A DNA stretch of 50,378 bases from Acidovorax sp. Root219 (GTDB taxonomy: Bacteria > Pseudomonadota > Gammaproteobacteria > Burkholderiales > Burkholderiaceae_C), in the NCBI RefSeq assembly GCF_001428665.1, contig NZ_LMIJ01000030.1, positions 112,243 to 162,620 of the forward strand, written 5' to 3'. This document shows positions 14,807 to 24,039 of the stretch, in pieces (the first letter of the stretch is position 1; each line of letters begins with the position of its first letter). The notes under the pieces were generated by a model. It saw only the letters and a list, made by a program, of their open reading frames with translations. It had not been told where the DNA came from and ran no database searches. Position numbers and translations under genes: made by a program.

Positions 14807-17164
14807 TCAACCCGCCTGCCGAAAGGCCATCACCGCCTGGTTGCGCAGGGTGCGCAGCAGCCCCAGGGCCTTGTCGTCCACCACGATGCCGCCGGCCACC
14901 GACTGGTCCGCATAGATCAGTGCGAAGGTCTGGCCCTTCAACTGCAGGGGCAGCAGCAGGAAGGACGGCGCATTGAGCCCCGTGCGGTACCACTCGGGCA
15001 GGCGCGCGTGGATGCGCGGGTCGGTGGCATCGTTGATCAGCGTGTCCGCAGCGCGCAGGCAGACGGCAGCGAACAGGTCGCCCGGCACCTTGAGCGGCAC
15101 TCGCATCGCGCGCACTGCGGCATCGCTGCCCTCGCCCAGGCCAAATCGACCCACCAGCACCTCGGTACGGGCGTCGCGCAGGCAGAACACCATGCGCCGA
15201 AAACCCAGCGCACGGAACATGGTCTCCAGGATCATGCGCAGCACGTCGTTGAGCGCAAAGGTGTCCACCATGGCATTGGTCACGTCCTGCACGCCGGCGG
15301 ACAGCAGTTCGTTGACCTGGGCCACCGACACCGCCCCGCCGGCCTGCGAGGCCAGCACGGCGGGCAGGGGCTGCACCTCGCCGATCCCGAGTTCATGGGG
15401 CGCCAGGGCATCCTCCGGCACGGCCGCGTCGCCATCCGCCGGGGGTGGCAGTTGGAGCAGGCGGGCGGCGGGCGTGCCCGGCGGCACCCGCAGCTCCAGG
15501 GTTTCGGCCAGCGACACCAGCTTGTGGCGCGCGCGCAAGGCGGCCTCGGCAATGGCGGCGGGAGACAGGGCCAGGGTGCGGCTGTAGCGCGTGCCCACGC
15601 CCTGCATGCGCTCTTCGAGCCGCGCGGGGTCGCTGTGCAGCAGGATGTCGGCCACCTCGTTGGCCGCCAGCGCCACCCAGCGCAGGCGCTCCACGCCCTG
15701 CTCGGGCGGGCGCTGGGCGGGCGACCCCAGGGGCTTGCGCATGCAGCGCTGCAGGCTCTCGGGCAGGCCCCAGACACGCGCCACCCCGGTGCCCAGGTCC
15801 TCGAAACCCAGGCCCAGCACCTGCACGGCGGCGGCTTCCTCCCCGCCGTCGAGCCGGCCGCCGGCCAGGATGCGGCGCACCTCCTGCGCCTCCTCCGGGA
15901 AGTAGAAGCTGCACAGCATGCGCCCCAGGTTCTGGAACATGGCGCCGATGAAGGCCTCCTCGGCGCCCTGCCCCGGGCCGCACAGCTCGGCCGCCACCGA
16001 GCCGGCCATCATGGAGCGCAGGAACTCCTCGCGCATCTGGTCGGCATGGGCCTTGTCCTGCATGTGGTCGAGCAGCACCAGGCTCATGGCCATGTTGCGC
16101 ACGGCATTGAAACCCACCAGGCTGACCGCGCGCGATACCGTGCTGATGGTGCCCCGCCCCGCATGGGCGTAGTGCACGCTGTTGACCAGGCGCAGCAGCT
16201 TGTGGGTCAGCGCCACGTCCTTGAGGATCTCGTGCGTGAGGTCGCTGATGCTGTCGTCCTCGGAATGCGCCACGCGCTGGATGCGCGTCACCGAGTCGGA
16301 CAGGGCCGGAAAATCGCTTTTGTGGCGCATGCGCCGCAGCAGGAAATCGAGCGTGGCATTGCTGGCCGCCGTGGGCGCGCTGGCGGGCGCCGCCCAGGCA
16401 CGCAGAGCATCGCGCAATTCGGTGGCACCCGCGAATGGCGCGGCGCCATCCAGGCCCAGGGCGCGCTGCAGCAGGGTGCGCAAGCCCTCGTCCAGGGCGT
16501 CGATCAGCACGGCGGGCAGGGCGCGCCCCGCCTCGGCGGCGCCCACCCAGGGGCTGCCGGTGAGCAGGTGCACCAGCACCCGGGCGGCCGAGCGCACGTC
16601 GTCTGCCGCGCTGGCCGATGCCTCCCCGGCAGCCAACGCCGGGGCATGCCAGCCAAGGCCCAGCAGCCGCGCGTGGCGCTGTGGGTCCATGGCGACATGG
16701 TCCAGGTCCACCCGGCCGTGCACCACACCCGCCCCATGTGCGGCCTCCAGCGCATCGAGCAGGTCCACCACCAGCGCGACGGCATCGTGCGGCGTGCAGC
16801 GGCCCTGGCGCGCCAGGTGCTCGGCCAGCGTAGGGCCCAGCATCTGCTCGTGCACGATGTAGGGCTGGCGCGCGAGGACGTCGGCCTCCAGCACGGGCAC
16901 GATGAAGGCATGGTTCAGGTGGGTGGCCCGTTCGGCGGCCTCAAGCCAGCGCTCGAGTGCGGCCGCCGCTGGTGGCGGCGCCACCGCCCACTGCCGGATG
17001 GTGACCGGGCGCTGCCCGCGCCGGTCCAGCGCCCGCCACTGGGTGAATTGCCCGTTGGCCACCAGCACCTGCTGCAGCTCGAACCGCCCCTGGGGCGGCG
17101 GCACCCGGTCACCGACCACCCAGGCGGAACGGCGGGCGGGGGAAAGCGGCGCAAAATCGGTCAT
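14807..17164 (-). CDS. Pseudokinase-HDOD-GAF multidomain signalling protein
   Basis: 785 aa from the ATG at 17164. Residues about 25-260 have the layout of a Hanks-type protein kinase, but the residues needed for catalysis are changed: the VAIK lysine position reads VTIRQW (Arg57), the catalytic loop HRDxKPxN reads HGRVDLDH (149-156) and the DFG position reads GLG (about 169-171). Residues about 270-470 form an HDOD domain (FLLRRMRHKSDFPALSDSV, then DVALTHKLLRLVNS). The C-terminal 150 residues look like a GAF domain (MILETMFRALGFRRMVFCLR). HDOD proteins act in motility, cyclic-nucleotide and stress signalling. Cytoplasmic; partner and ligand unknown. A start 45 bases further up is possible. 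Confidence 0.85.
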   Translation of the reverse strand: MTDFAPLSPARRSAWVVGDRVPPPQGRFELQQVLVANGQFTQWRALDRRGQRPVTIRQWAVAPPPAAAALERWLEAAERATHLNHAFIVPVLEADVLARQPYIVHEQMLGPTLAEHLARQGRCTPHDAVALVVDLLDALEAAHGAGVVHGRVDLDHVAMDPQRHARLLGLGWHAPALAAGEASASAADDVRSAARVLVHLLTGSPWVGAAEAGRALPAVLIDALDEGLRTLLQRALGLDGAAPFAGATELRDALRAWAAPASAPTAASNATLDFLLRRMRHKSDFPALSDSVTRIQRVAHSEDDSISDLTHEILKDVALTHKLLRLVNSVHYAHAGRGTISTVSRAVSLVGFNAVRNMAMSLVLLDHMQDKAHADQMREEFLRSMMAGSVAAELCGPGQGAEEAFIGAMFQNLGRMLCSFYFPEEAQEVRRILAGGRLDGGEEAAAVQVLGLGFEDLGTGVARVWGLPESLQRCMRKPLGSPAQRPPEQGVERLRWVALAANEVADILLHSDPARLEERMQGVGTRYSRTLALSPAAIAEAALRARHKLVSLAETLELRVPPGTPAARLLQLPPPADGDAAVPEDALAPHELGIGEVQPLPAVLASQAGGAVSVAQVNELLSAGVQDVTNAMVDTFALNDVLRMILETMFRALGFRRMVFCLRDARTEVLVGRFGLGEGSDAAVRAMRVPLKVPGDLFAAVCLRAADTLINDATDPRIHARLPEWYRTGLNAPSFLLLPLQLKGQTFALIYADQSVAGGIVVDDKALGLLRTLRNQAVMAFRQAG

Positions 17165-17304
17165 GGTCGGGAGAATCAGGGCGGGGCGCGGTATCGCAGG
17201 CTGCGGCATACACTTTGCAACATCTTATGCCCGTGCAAGGGGTCCCAACGCAGTGATTCCCCTGCCCTGAGCGCTTGTTACACGCTTTTCGGCCGCCTCC
17301 ATCC

Positions 17305-17889
17305 ATGAACCGCACCACCCACCTTCTCTATCTGCACGGTTTCCGTTCCTCCCCGCAATCGGCCAAGGCGCGGCAGATGGCCGCCCATGTGGCAAGCCGG
17401 CACCCTGGCGTGCATTTCTGGTGCCCGCAACTGCCGCCCTCGCCCCGCCAGGCCATGGACCTGGTGGAGCAGACCGTGGCCCACTGGCCCAAAGCCTCCA
17501 GTGCGGTGGTCGGCTCCTCGCTGGGCGGTTTTTATGCCAGTTGGGTGGCGCAGCACCTCTCCTGTCCGAGCGTGGTGCTCAACCCTGCGGTGGACCCGGC
17601 GCGCGACCTGGCACGCTACATCGGCGAGCAGACCAGTTGGCACGACCCGGCCGAGCGCTTCTTCTTTTTGCCCGGGTACATCGGCGAGCTGCAGGCCCTG
17701 GATGTGCGCGGCAAACCACCCGCAGGCCCCGAACTGGCCATCATCGCCAAGGGCGATGAGGTGCTGGACTGGCGCGAAATGGTGGCACGCTACCCGGCGG
17801 CGCAATTGCAACTGCTCGACGGCGGCGACCATGCACTCAGCGGTTTCGAGGTGCACCTGCCTCTGGTGGACTCATTCCTGCGGCTTTGA
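17305..17889 (+). CDS. YqiA-family alpha/beta-hydrolase esterase (UPF0227)
   Basis: 194 aa. Starts MNRTTHLLYLHGFRSSPQSAK with the oxyanion-hole motif LHGF; the nucleophile elbow is GSSLGG at about 70-75 (Ser72), and a late Asp (KGDEVLDW) and His (GGDHALSGF) complete a probable triad. The length fits the YqiA family of small esterases acting on short acyl esters; the physiological substrate is unknown. It is divergent from the pseudokinase gene and its last 18 bases overlap the end of the convergent oligosaccharyltransferase gene. The 10-codon longer start upstream is less family-like. Confidence 0.88.
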   Translation: MNRTTHLLYLHGFRSSPQSAKARQMAAHVASRHPGVHFWCPQLPPSPRQAMDLVEQTVAHWPKASSAVVGSSLGGFYASWVAQHLSCPSVVLNPAVDPARDLARYIGEQTSWHDPAERFFFLPGYIGELQALDVRGKPPAGPELAIIAKGDEVLDWREMVARYPAAQLQLLDGGDHALSGFEVHLPLVDSFLRL

Positions 17890-19500
17890 ATTCGACGCGC
17901 GCGAGGCCGGCGTCCCCTTGTTCAGCCAGCGCGCATGGTCCTTGGGGTAGGCGATGCGGTAGCGGCGCAGGTGGTAGGCCGCCTCGTCGTCCCGGCCGAG
18001 CATGAGCGCGCTTTCGATGCGCTTCTCGATGACGCGGGGCTCGGGCGAGTAGTGCAGCAGTTCGCCCGAGAGCGCGTACACCTCCTGGGCCGTGGCCGGG
18101 GTGAGGGCCATGGCCGGCAGCCGGGCGAAATCCACCTGGTCCGAGAACAGCAGCGTGGGGGCCGTGGTCGCCGGGGTCATGTCACGGTAGGCCGGGTCGC
18201 GCCGCTCAGGCACCTTGTAGAGCTGGCTGATGCGATGGTAGTCGTGCGCCACCCAGGCGATCAGCAGGGCACCCGCCACCAGAACCATGGCCGTGGCGCC
18301 CAGCACTGCCGGCGAAGGGGGCTCGGCCGGGCGGCGGCGCGGCCACAGCAGCACCAGCGCCAGCAAGGCCGCCAGCTGGAAGGGCCCGTACCACAGCGGA
18401 AACTCCAGCATGCTGTGCGCGCCGATGATGGCCAGGATGCCCCAGGCCAGTTGGCGCAGCGGATCCGTCTCGCTCCAGGGCCGTGCCTTCACGATGAAGG
18501 CCAGCGCAGCGCCGCACAGCAGCACGGCGGCCGGCAGCCCCAGCTCAACGGCCAGGTGCAGGGGCAGGTTGTGGGCATTGTCCAGCAGCACACAGAAGCG
18601 CTCGCCTGGGAACAGGGTGATGTAGTGCGCGTAGTCGAGTTCGTTCCAGCCCCAGCCTGTCCAGGGCTTCTGCGCGATCAGGGTGAGCACGTTGGACCAG
18701 AGCACACGCCGGCTGGTGCATTGGTGGCTATTGCCCGAGAAGCGGTTGAACAGGTCCTCGGCCTGCACCCCGCTCCAGGCGTGCAGCAGCACGGGCAGCA
18801 GCCATGCCCCCGCGATATACAGCGCCATCCCGCCCAGTGCCACCCCCAGTGCCAGCCGGCCGGTCGAGCGACGCCACCACAGGAGCAGGGCCACGATGAT
18901 CAGCCACTGCACGGCCCCGGTACGCGAGACCGTGGCGGCGCTGGCCAGTGCCAAGATGGGCAGGGCCCAGCCGATGCCCACCCCCATCAGCCAGTCTGGC
19001 GCGGCCCGCACCCGTCCTTCCTGGCTGCGCGCATGCCACTGCGCCACCAGCCACACCAGCGCCCACACGCCCAGTGCCACCAGAGAGGCCTGCTGGTTGC
19101 GCTGGCGCAGGTTGCCCACCGCCTGGCCCGGGGTGGAGGCGTTGATCCAGGGCGCCATGCCCACATCGCCCCCGAAATACTGCACCAGGCAGATCATGCC
19201 CCCCACGACCGCAGCCAGCAGCAGCCCCAGCGCCAGTTGGTTCGCCGCCGTGGCGCCGCCGTCGCACAGGCCCGGATGGCGGCGCGAGCGCAGCGCCCGC
19301 TGCCATGCCAGCGCCGCCAGCAGCGTGGCGCAGGACCACGAGGCCAGCAGCGGCCAGACATTGGTGGACGGCGGGGTGGTGACGGAAAACAGGAAGGGCA
19401 GGGCCACTGCCAGCAAAGTCAGCGGTGCGGCAATGGCATCGATCAGCATCAGGAAGACGGGGGAAGCGGGTTGCGCAGGGAAAGGGAAGCCGCGAATCAT
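17872..19500 (-). CDS. PglL/TfpO-type O-oligosaccharyltransferase (Wzy_C family)
   Basis: 542 aa, about eleven membrane segments plus a soluble C-terminal tail of about 130 residues. The large periplasmic loop contains FSGNSHQCTSRRVLWSNVL, KPWTGWGWNELDYAHY and DNAHNLPLHLAVELG, the motifs of the Wzy_C / PglL_A group that transfers lipid-linked glycans to proteins. The divergent neighbour, 145 nt away, is a type IV pilin ending in Ser, so the natural guess is a pilin glycosyltransferase like TfpO (PilO) of Pseudomonas aeruginosa. An O-antigen ligase is the alternative. The start at 19500 has a G-rich stretch upstream; 19449 is also possible. Confidence 0.85.
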   Translation of the reverse strand: MIRGFPFPAQPASPVFLMLIDAIAAPLTLLAVALPFLFSVTTPPSTNVWPLLASWSCATLLAALAWQRALRSRRHPGLCDGGATAANQLALGLLLAAVVGGMICLVQYFGGDVGMAPWINASTPGQAVGNLRQRNQQASLVALGVWALVWLVAQWHARSQEGRVRAAPDWLMGVGIGWALPILALASAATVSRTGAVQWLIIVALLLWWRRSTGRLALGVALGGMALYIAGAWLLPVLLHAWSGVQAEDLFNRFSGNSHQCTSRRVLWSNVLTLIAQKPWTGWGWNELDYAHYITLFPGERFCVLLDNAHNLPLHLAVELGLPAAVLLCGAALAFIVKARPWSETDPLRQLAWGILAIIGAHSMLEFPLWYGPFQLAALLALVLLWPRRRPAEPPSPAVLGATAMVLVAGALLIAWVAHDYHRISQLYKVPERRDPAYRDMTPATTAPTLLFSDQVDFARLPAMALTPATAQEVYALSGELLHYSPEPRVIEKRIESALMLGRDDEAAYHLRRYRIAYPKDHARWLNKGTPASRASNSKPQE

Positions 19501-19645
19501 AGAGCCCCCGCGCTGCGGCGATCCGGCCATGCAGGCCAGGCCGTTCCCGGCGGCACCGGCCCTCCCCACCCCGGCAGCGCCCACAAGCCCTTATATTTGC
19601 ACCCATCCCGCCCATCGTCCCCTGACCGGGTCTTGCACCACCGCC

Positions 19646-20164
19646 ATGAACCACCCGCAGCACTCCTGTTCCCTGTATCGCCCGCAGGGCTTCACGATGA
19701 TCGAGATGATGATGGTCGTCGCTGTCGTGGCCGTACTGGCCTTGATGGCCCTGCCCTCGTACCAGGACCGGATGCTGCGCACCCAGGTGAAGGAGGGCCA
19801 GGCCATGGTCGAGTTCGTCAAGCAGGCGGTGGCCGTGCACTACGCGCTCAAGAAAACCATGCCGACCGACAATGCCGCCGCCGGCCTGCCGCCCGAGGAC
19901 CGCATCGTCAGCACCAACGTGGCCAAGGTCACCGTGGCCGGCGGGGCGGTGAACATCGTCTACGGCAACAAGGCCAACAAGGCCATCGCAGGCAAGATCC
20001 TGACCCTGCGGCCGGCCATCGTGCCGGATTTCCCGCAGGTGCCCATTGCCTGGGTCTGCGGCAAGGCCAAGGTGCCGGACAAGATGACCGCGCAGGGGAC
20101 GAACGCCACGAACATCCCGGCCATTGCCACCCCCCTGGATTGCATGGGCCCGGCAGGATCCTGA
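19646..20164 (+). CDS. Type IV pilin precursor (PilA/PilE-like)
   Basis: 172 aa prepilin. A short basic leader ends in QG at residue 15, followed by the mature N-terminus FTMIEMMMVVAVVAVLALMA, with Glu at mature position 5 and a long hydrophobic helix; PilD would cut after Gly15 and methylate the Phe. Cys138 and Cys166 can form the C-terminal disulfide loop. The last residue is Ser, the type of site glycosylated by TfpO in some Pseudomonas pilins, and a TfpO/PglL-like gene is divergent next door. It is a single pilin gene, not a minor-pilin cluster. No sigma-54 site of the usual kind was found upstream. Confidence 0.88.
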   Translation: MNHPQHSCSLYRPQGFTMIEMMMVVAVVAVLALMALPSYQDRMLRTQVKEGQAMVEFVKQAVAVHYALKKTMPTDNAAAGLPPEDRIVSTNVAKVTVAGGAVNIVYGNKANKAIAGKILTLRPAIVPDFPQVPIAWVCGKAKVPDKMTAQGTNATNIPAIATPLDCMGPAGS

Positions 20165-20210
20165 CCCGTCTCGCCAGAGACGGGGAGCGCCCCATGGGAG
20201 AATGCCGCCC

Positions 20211-22283
20211 ATGCATGCATTGTTTGAAGAAGCCGGCAAGTTCATGGCCGGCCGTATCCTGTCCGAAGCCGAGAGCTCGGCCCAAGTCGAGCTCGATTCG
20301 GGCAAGCGGGTCAAGGTCAAGGCCGCCAACGTTCTGTTGAAGTTCGAAAAACCCGCCCCATCCGAGCTGGTGGCCCAGGCGCAGGCCGTGGCCGAGACCA
20401 TCGAGCTGGACCTGGCCTGGGAGTTCGCGCCCGAGGACGATTTCGGCTTTGCCGACCTGGCGCGCGACTATTTCTCCGAGAACGCCACCCTGGTCCAGCA
20501 GGCCGGCGCGCTGTTCCGCCTGTACGAGGCACCGCATTACTTTCGCCGCGCGGGCAAGGGCCGTTTCAAGAAGGCACCGGCCGAGATCCTGCAGCAGGCG
20601 CTGGCCGCCATCGAGAAGAAAAAGGCCGTGCTGGCGCAGATCGACGAATGGGCCGCAGCCCTGGGCCGGGGCGAATGCCCGCAGCCCATCCGCGACCAGC
20701 TCTACAAGATCTTGTTCAAGCCGGACAAGAACGCGCCTGAGTACAAGGCCGTGGTCGACGCCAGCCGCGCCACGCACACCGCGCCCCTGGACCTGCTGCA
20801 AAAGGCCGGCGCCATCGACTCGGCCTACCAGTTCCACTGGAAGCGCTTTTTGTTCGAGAACTTCCCCAAGGGCACGGGCTTCCCGGCACTGACCGCCCCC
20901 CAGCCGCCGGACGACCTGCCGCTGGCCAGCGTGCAGGCCTATTCCATCGACGATTCGCAGACCACGGAAATCGACGATGCGCTGTCAGTACAAGGCCTGG
21001 GCACGGGCACCGTGGTGCTGGGCATCCACATCGCCGCGCCCGGCCTGGCCGTGCAGCCGGGCAGTGCCATCGACCAATTGGGGCGCGCGCGCCTGTCCAC
21101 CGTGTACATGCCGGGCTACAAGATCACCATGCTGCCCGACGAGGTGGTGCAGATCTACACGCTGGACGAAGGCCGGGCCAACCCCGCCGTGTCGCTGTAC
21201 GTCACCGTCAACGAGACCACGCTGGAGATCCTCTCCACCGAAACCCGCCTGGAGCGGGTGCCGGTGCTGGCCAACCTGCGCCACGACCAGCTCGACCACA
21301 TTGTGACCGAGGCCTGGCTGACCGACCCCGCCGTGCAGGTCGAGGGCACGCCAGCGCGCGTATCGGAGCTGCGCGAGCAACTGTCCTTCCTGTTCCGCCT
21401 GGCCAAGAGCCTCAAAGCGCAGCGCGAGGTGGTGCGCGGCAAACCCGAGAACTTCAACCGGCCGGACTACAACTTCCGCCTGGTGGGCAACGACCGCGGC
21501 GAGCCCAACGGCTCGGAGACGGTGCAGATCACCACGCGCCAGCGCGGGGCGCCGCTGGACCTGATCGTGGCCGAGGCCGCCATCGTGGCCAACAGCACCT
21601 GGGGCAGCTGGATGGCCGAGCTGGGTGTGCCCGGCATCTACCGCAGCCAAGCCAGCATGGCGCCGGGCGTGAAGGTGCGCATGGGCACCAAGGCCTTGCC
21701 GCATGCGGGCATCGGGGTGAAAAGCTATTCCTGGGCCACCTCGCCGCTGCGCCGCTACACCGACCTCGTGAACCAGTGGCAGATCATTGCCTGCGCGCGC
21801 CACGGCAAGACGGCGGCGCTGGCCGCACCGTTCAAGCCCAAGGACGCCGACCTGTTCTCCATCATCAGCAGCTTCGACGGCGCCTACAGCGCCTACAACG
21901 GCTACCAGGCCGGCATGGAGCGCTTCTGGACGCTCAAGTACGTGCAGCAGAACGGGCTGACGGAGCTGACCGCCACCGTCTTCAAGGAAGGCCCGGGCGG
22001 CAGCTTCCTGGTGCGGGCCGACGATATCCCGCTGGTGTTCCCGGTGCTGGGTGCCCAGAACCTGCCGCGCGGCGCGCGCCTCTTGGTGAAGCTCGGCGAG
22101 ATCGACGAGATCACGCTGGACATCCACGGCACGGTGCTGGAGCGCCTGGACAGCGACGAGCCCGAAGCCGGTGCCGACGAGGCGGCGGAGGAGGACGACG
22201 AGACCGTGGCCGGCCCGATTGCCATTGCCGTGGACATGAACGAAGCCGAAGCGCCCGCCAGCGCTGATAATCTGACGCCGTGA
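20211..22283 (+). CDS. RNase II family (RNB domain) exoribonuclease
   Basis: 690 aa. The N-terminal 280 residues carry helical and beta segments, followed by the RNB catalytic domain with SIDDSQTTEIDDALSV, holding the Mg-binding aspartates, and later QASMAPGVKVRMGTKA and YSWATSPLRRYTDLVNQWQ. A C-terminal S1-like domain and an acidic tail (EADEAAEEDDE type) end the protein. It degrades RNA processively from the 3' end to nucleoside monophosphates. The start at 20211 is preceded by GGGAG; the next gene begins inside the stop codon (GTGA), so it heads an operon with the TonB-like gene, aroE and mtgA. Confidence 0.92.
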   Translation: MHALFEEAGKFMAGRILSEAESSAQVELDSGKRVKVKAANVLLKFEKPAPSELVAQAQAVAETIELDLAWEFAPEDDFGFADLARDYFSENATLVQQAGALFRLYEAPHYFRRAGKGRFKKAPAEILQQALAAIEKKKAVLAQIDEWAAALGRGECPQPIRDQLYKILFKPDKNAPEYKAVVDASRATHTAPLDLLQKAGAIDSAYQFHWKRFLFENFPKGTGFPALTAPQPPDDLPLASVQAYSIDDSQTTEIDDALSVQGLGTGTVVLGIHIAAPGLAVQPGSAIDQLGRARLSTVYMPGYKITMLPDEVVQIYTLDEGRANPAVSLYVTVNETTLEILSTETRLERVPVLANLRHDQLDHIVTEAWLTDPAVQVEGTPARVSELREQLSFLFRLAKSLKAQREVVRGKPENFNRPDYNFRLVGNDRGEPNGSETVQITTRQRGAPLDLIVAEAAIVANSTWGSWMAELGVPGIYRSQASMAPGVKVRMGTKALPHAGIGVKSYSWATSPLRRYTDLVNQWQIIACARHGKTAALAAPFKPKDADLFSIISSFDGAYSAYNGYQAGMERFWTLKYVQQNGLTELTATVFKEGPGGSFLVRADDIPLVFPVLGAQNLPRGARLLVKLGEIDEITLDIHGTVLERLDSDEPEAGADEAAEEDDETVAGPIAIAVDMNEAEAPASADNLTP
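22266..22271 (+). promoter_or_regulatory. -10-like hexamer GATAAT, 8 nt before the TonB-like start
   Basis: GATAAT (preceded by T, 5 of 6 matches) lies in the last codons of the ribonuclease gene and ends eight bases before the GTG start of the TonB-like gene. A secondary, internal, possibly leaderless promoter is plausible; translational coupling through GTGA is the alternative explanation for the missing Shine-Dalgarno. Confidence 0.35.
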
Positions 22284-23140
22284 AATTGCCTGCCTTCTTC
22301 CGCACCTTCAGCACGCTGCAGCTTGCGCTCGGCGTATCGATCGCCGTGCATGCGGCGCTCATCACCGTGCGCTTCATCGACCCGGAGGGCTTCAACCGCG
22401 TGTTCCAGGACACGCCGCTCGAAGTCATCCTGGTCAATGCCAAGTCCAACGAACGCCCGGAGAAGGCCCAGGCCATCGCCCAGTCCAACCTGGCGGGCGG
22501 CGGCGATGCGGAAAAAGGCCGGGCCACCAGCCCCCTGCCGTACTCGGCCCTGACGGCCATGGGCGACGATTTCGAAGAAGCCCAGCGCAAGATGGACGCG
22601 ATGCAGGAGCAGCAGACCCAGTTGCTCACGCAACTGCGCAAGCAGCTGGCCAGCATGCCGCCCCCCGATCCGCGCAAGCCCAGCCAGAGCGCCGAGCAGT
22701 CGTCGCAGGACGAAAAGCGCCGCCAGTTGGTCAAGTTGCTGGCCGAGATCGAAAAGCGCATCAACGAAGAGAACTCGCGCCCCAAGAAGCGCTATATCAG
22801 CCCCGCCACGCGCGAAGAGGCCTATGCGATCTACTACGACGCGCTGCGCCGCAAGGTCGAGGACAAGGGCACCGAGAACTTCCCCGAGCAGGGCGGCAAG
22901 AAGCTCTATGGCGAGCTGACGATGATCGTCACCGTGAACCACGACGGCCGCGTGCTGGAGACCGAGATCGTGCAGGGTTCGGGCAATGCCACGCTGGACC
23001 GCCGGGCCGAGGCCATTGCCCGCGCCGCCGGCCCGTTCGGCGCCTTCAACCAGGAAATGCGCGCCAAGGCCGATCAGATCGCCATGGTGGCGCGCTTTCG
23101 CTTCACCCGCGACCAGACGCTGGAAACCACCGTCCGTTGA
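22280..23140 (+). CDS. TonB-family energy transducer
   Basis: 286 aa with a GTG start overlapping the previous stop (GTGA). An N-terminal membrane anchor is at about 12-32 (LQLALGVSIAVHAALITVRF), followed by a charged, Gln-rich, coiled-coil-prone middle (about 95-170, QRKMDAMQEQQTQLLTQLRK) and a C-terminal TonB fold of about 90 residues (YAIYYDALRRKVEDKGTENF, then GELTMIVTVNHDGRVLETEI). The classic Pro-Lys/Glu-Pro spacer is absent. TonB links the proton motive force through ExbBD to outer-membrane transporters; exbBD are not here, and this subgroup, found next to aroE, may have another periplasmic role. Confidence 0.86.
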   Translation: MKLPAFFRTFSTLQLALGVSIAVHAALITVRFIDPEGFNRVFQDTPLEVILVNAKSNERPEKAQAIAQSNLAGGGDAEKGRATSPLPYSALTAMGDDFEEAQRKMDAMQEQQTQLLTQLRKQLASMPPPDPRKPSQSAEQSSQDEKRRQLVKLLAEIEKRINEENSRPKKRYISPATREEAYAIYYDALRRKVEDKGTENFPEQGGKKLYGELTMIVTVNHDGRVLETEIVQGSGNATLDRRAEAIARAAGPFGAFNQEMRAKADQIAMVARFRFTRDQTLETTVR

Positions 23141-23153
23141 ACCCCCCTTCGAG

Positions 23154-24014
23154 ATGAGCCAAGCCACCGTCGACCTGTATTGCGTGATGGGCAACCCGGT
23201 GGCGCACAGCCGCTCGCCCGCCATCCACGCCCGTTTTGCCGAATTGACCGGCGAGCGCCTGGCCTATGAGCGGCGCCTGGTGGCGCTGGACGGCTTTGCC
23301 GAGGGTGTGCGCGCGTTCGCAGCCCAGGGCGGGCGCGGCTGCAACGTCACCGTGCCGTTCAAGATCGAAGCACCGCGGCTGGCCACGCAGTGCAGCGAGC
23401 GCGTGCAACTGGCCGGCGCGGCCAACACCCTGGCCTTCCGCCCGGATGGCAGCATCCACGCCGACAACACCGATGGCCTGGGCCTGGTGGCCGACATCAC
23501 GCGCAATGCCGGCGTGGCCCTGCAGGGCCGCGATGTGCTGCTGGTGGGTGCCGGCGGCGCGGCGGCCGGCGTGCTCGGCCCGCTGCTGCAGGCCGGTGCG
23601 CGCCGCATCGCCATTGCCAACCGCACCCTGGCCAAGGCCCAGGCGCTGGTGCATTCACACCATGCCCTGGCCACAGAGCTCGGCGCGCAGCTCGCGGCCA
23701 GCACGCTGGATGCCGTGGCCGGCGACTTCGACGTGGTCATCAACGCCACGGCCAGCAGCCTGGCGGGTGATGCCGTGCCCGTGTCGGCCAGCGTGCTGCG
23801 CCCCGGCGGCCTGGCCTACGACATGATGTACGGCCCTGCGGCCCAGGGTTTTCTGGACTGGGCTGCCGCGCATGGGGCGGTGCCGCGCGATGGCCTGGGC
23901 ATGCTGGTGGAACAAGCGGCCGAGGCCTTCGCCTTCTGGCGCGGCGTGCGTCCCCCGTCATCCCAGGTGCTGGCCGAGTTGCAGGCGCAACTGGCGCTGC
24001 AGCCCCAGCACTGA
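23154..24014 (+). CDS. aroE: Shikimate dehydrogenase
   Basis: 286 aa. The N-terminus has the shikimate site SRSPAIH, then NVTVPFK with catalytic Lys70 and ADNTDGLG with Asp107; the NADP fold shows VGAGGAAAG at about 131-139 and the adenine-phosphate contact ANRT. The C-terminal GMLVEQAAEAFAFWRG closes the substrate site. It reduces 3-dehydroshikimate to shikimate with NADPH, step four of the pathway started by aroG, which is located 13 kb away in this same window. It sits 13 nt after the TonB-like gene and 25 nt before mtgA. Confidence 0.96.
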   Translation: MSQATVDLYCVMGNPVAHSRSPAIHARFAELTGERLAYERRLVALDGFAEGVRAFAAQGGRGCNVTVPFKIEAPRLATQCSERVQLAGAANTLAFRPDGSIHADNTDGLGLVADITRNAGVALQGRDVLLVGAGGAAAGVLGPLLQAGARRIAIANRTLAKAQALVHSHHALATELGAQLAASTLDAVAGDFDVVINATASSLAGDAVPVSASVLRPGGLAYDMMYGPAAQGFLDWAAAHGAVPRDGLGMLVEQAAEAFAFWRGVRPPSSQVLAELQAQLALQPQH

Positions 24015-24039
24015 ACCTGGCAAGAAAAAGAACCCGCAT

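Noticed and set aside
14774..17308. 844-codon plus-strand open frame opposite the pseudokinase-HDOD gene
   Set aside because: Composition is that of an antisense shadow (His/Gln/Gly/Ala-rich, no domain). The minus-strand protein shows HDOD and GAF patterns.
19501..19645. Sigma-54 promoter before the pilin gene
   Set aside because: Two TTGC-like -12 elements exist (TTTGCA and CTTGCA) but neither has GG ten bases before its GC, so the -24 element is missing.
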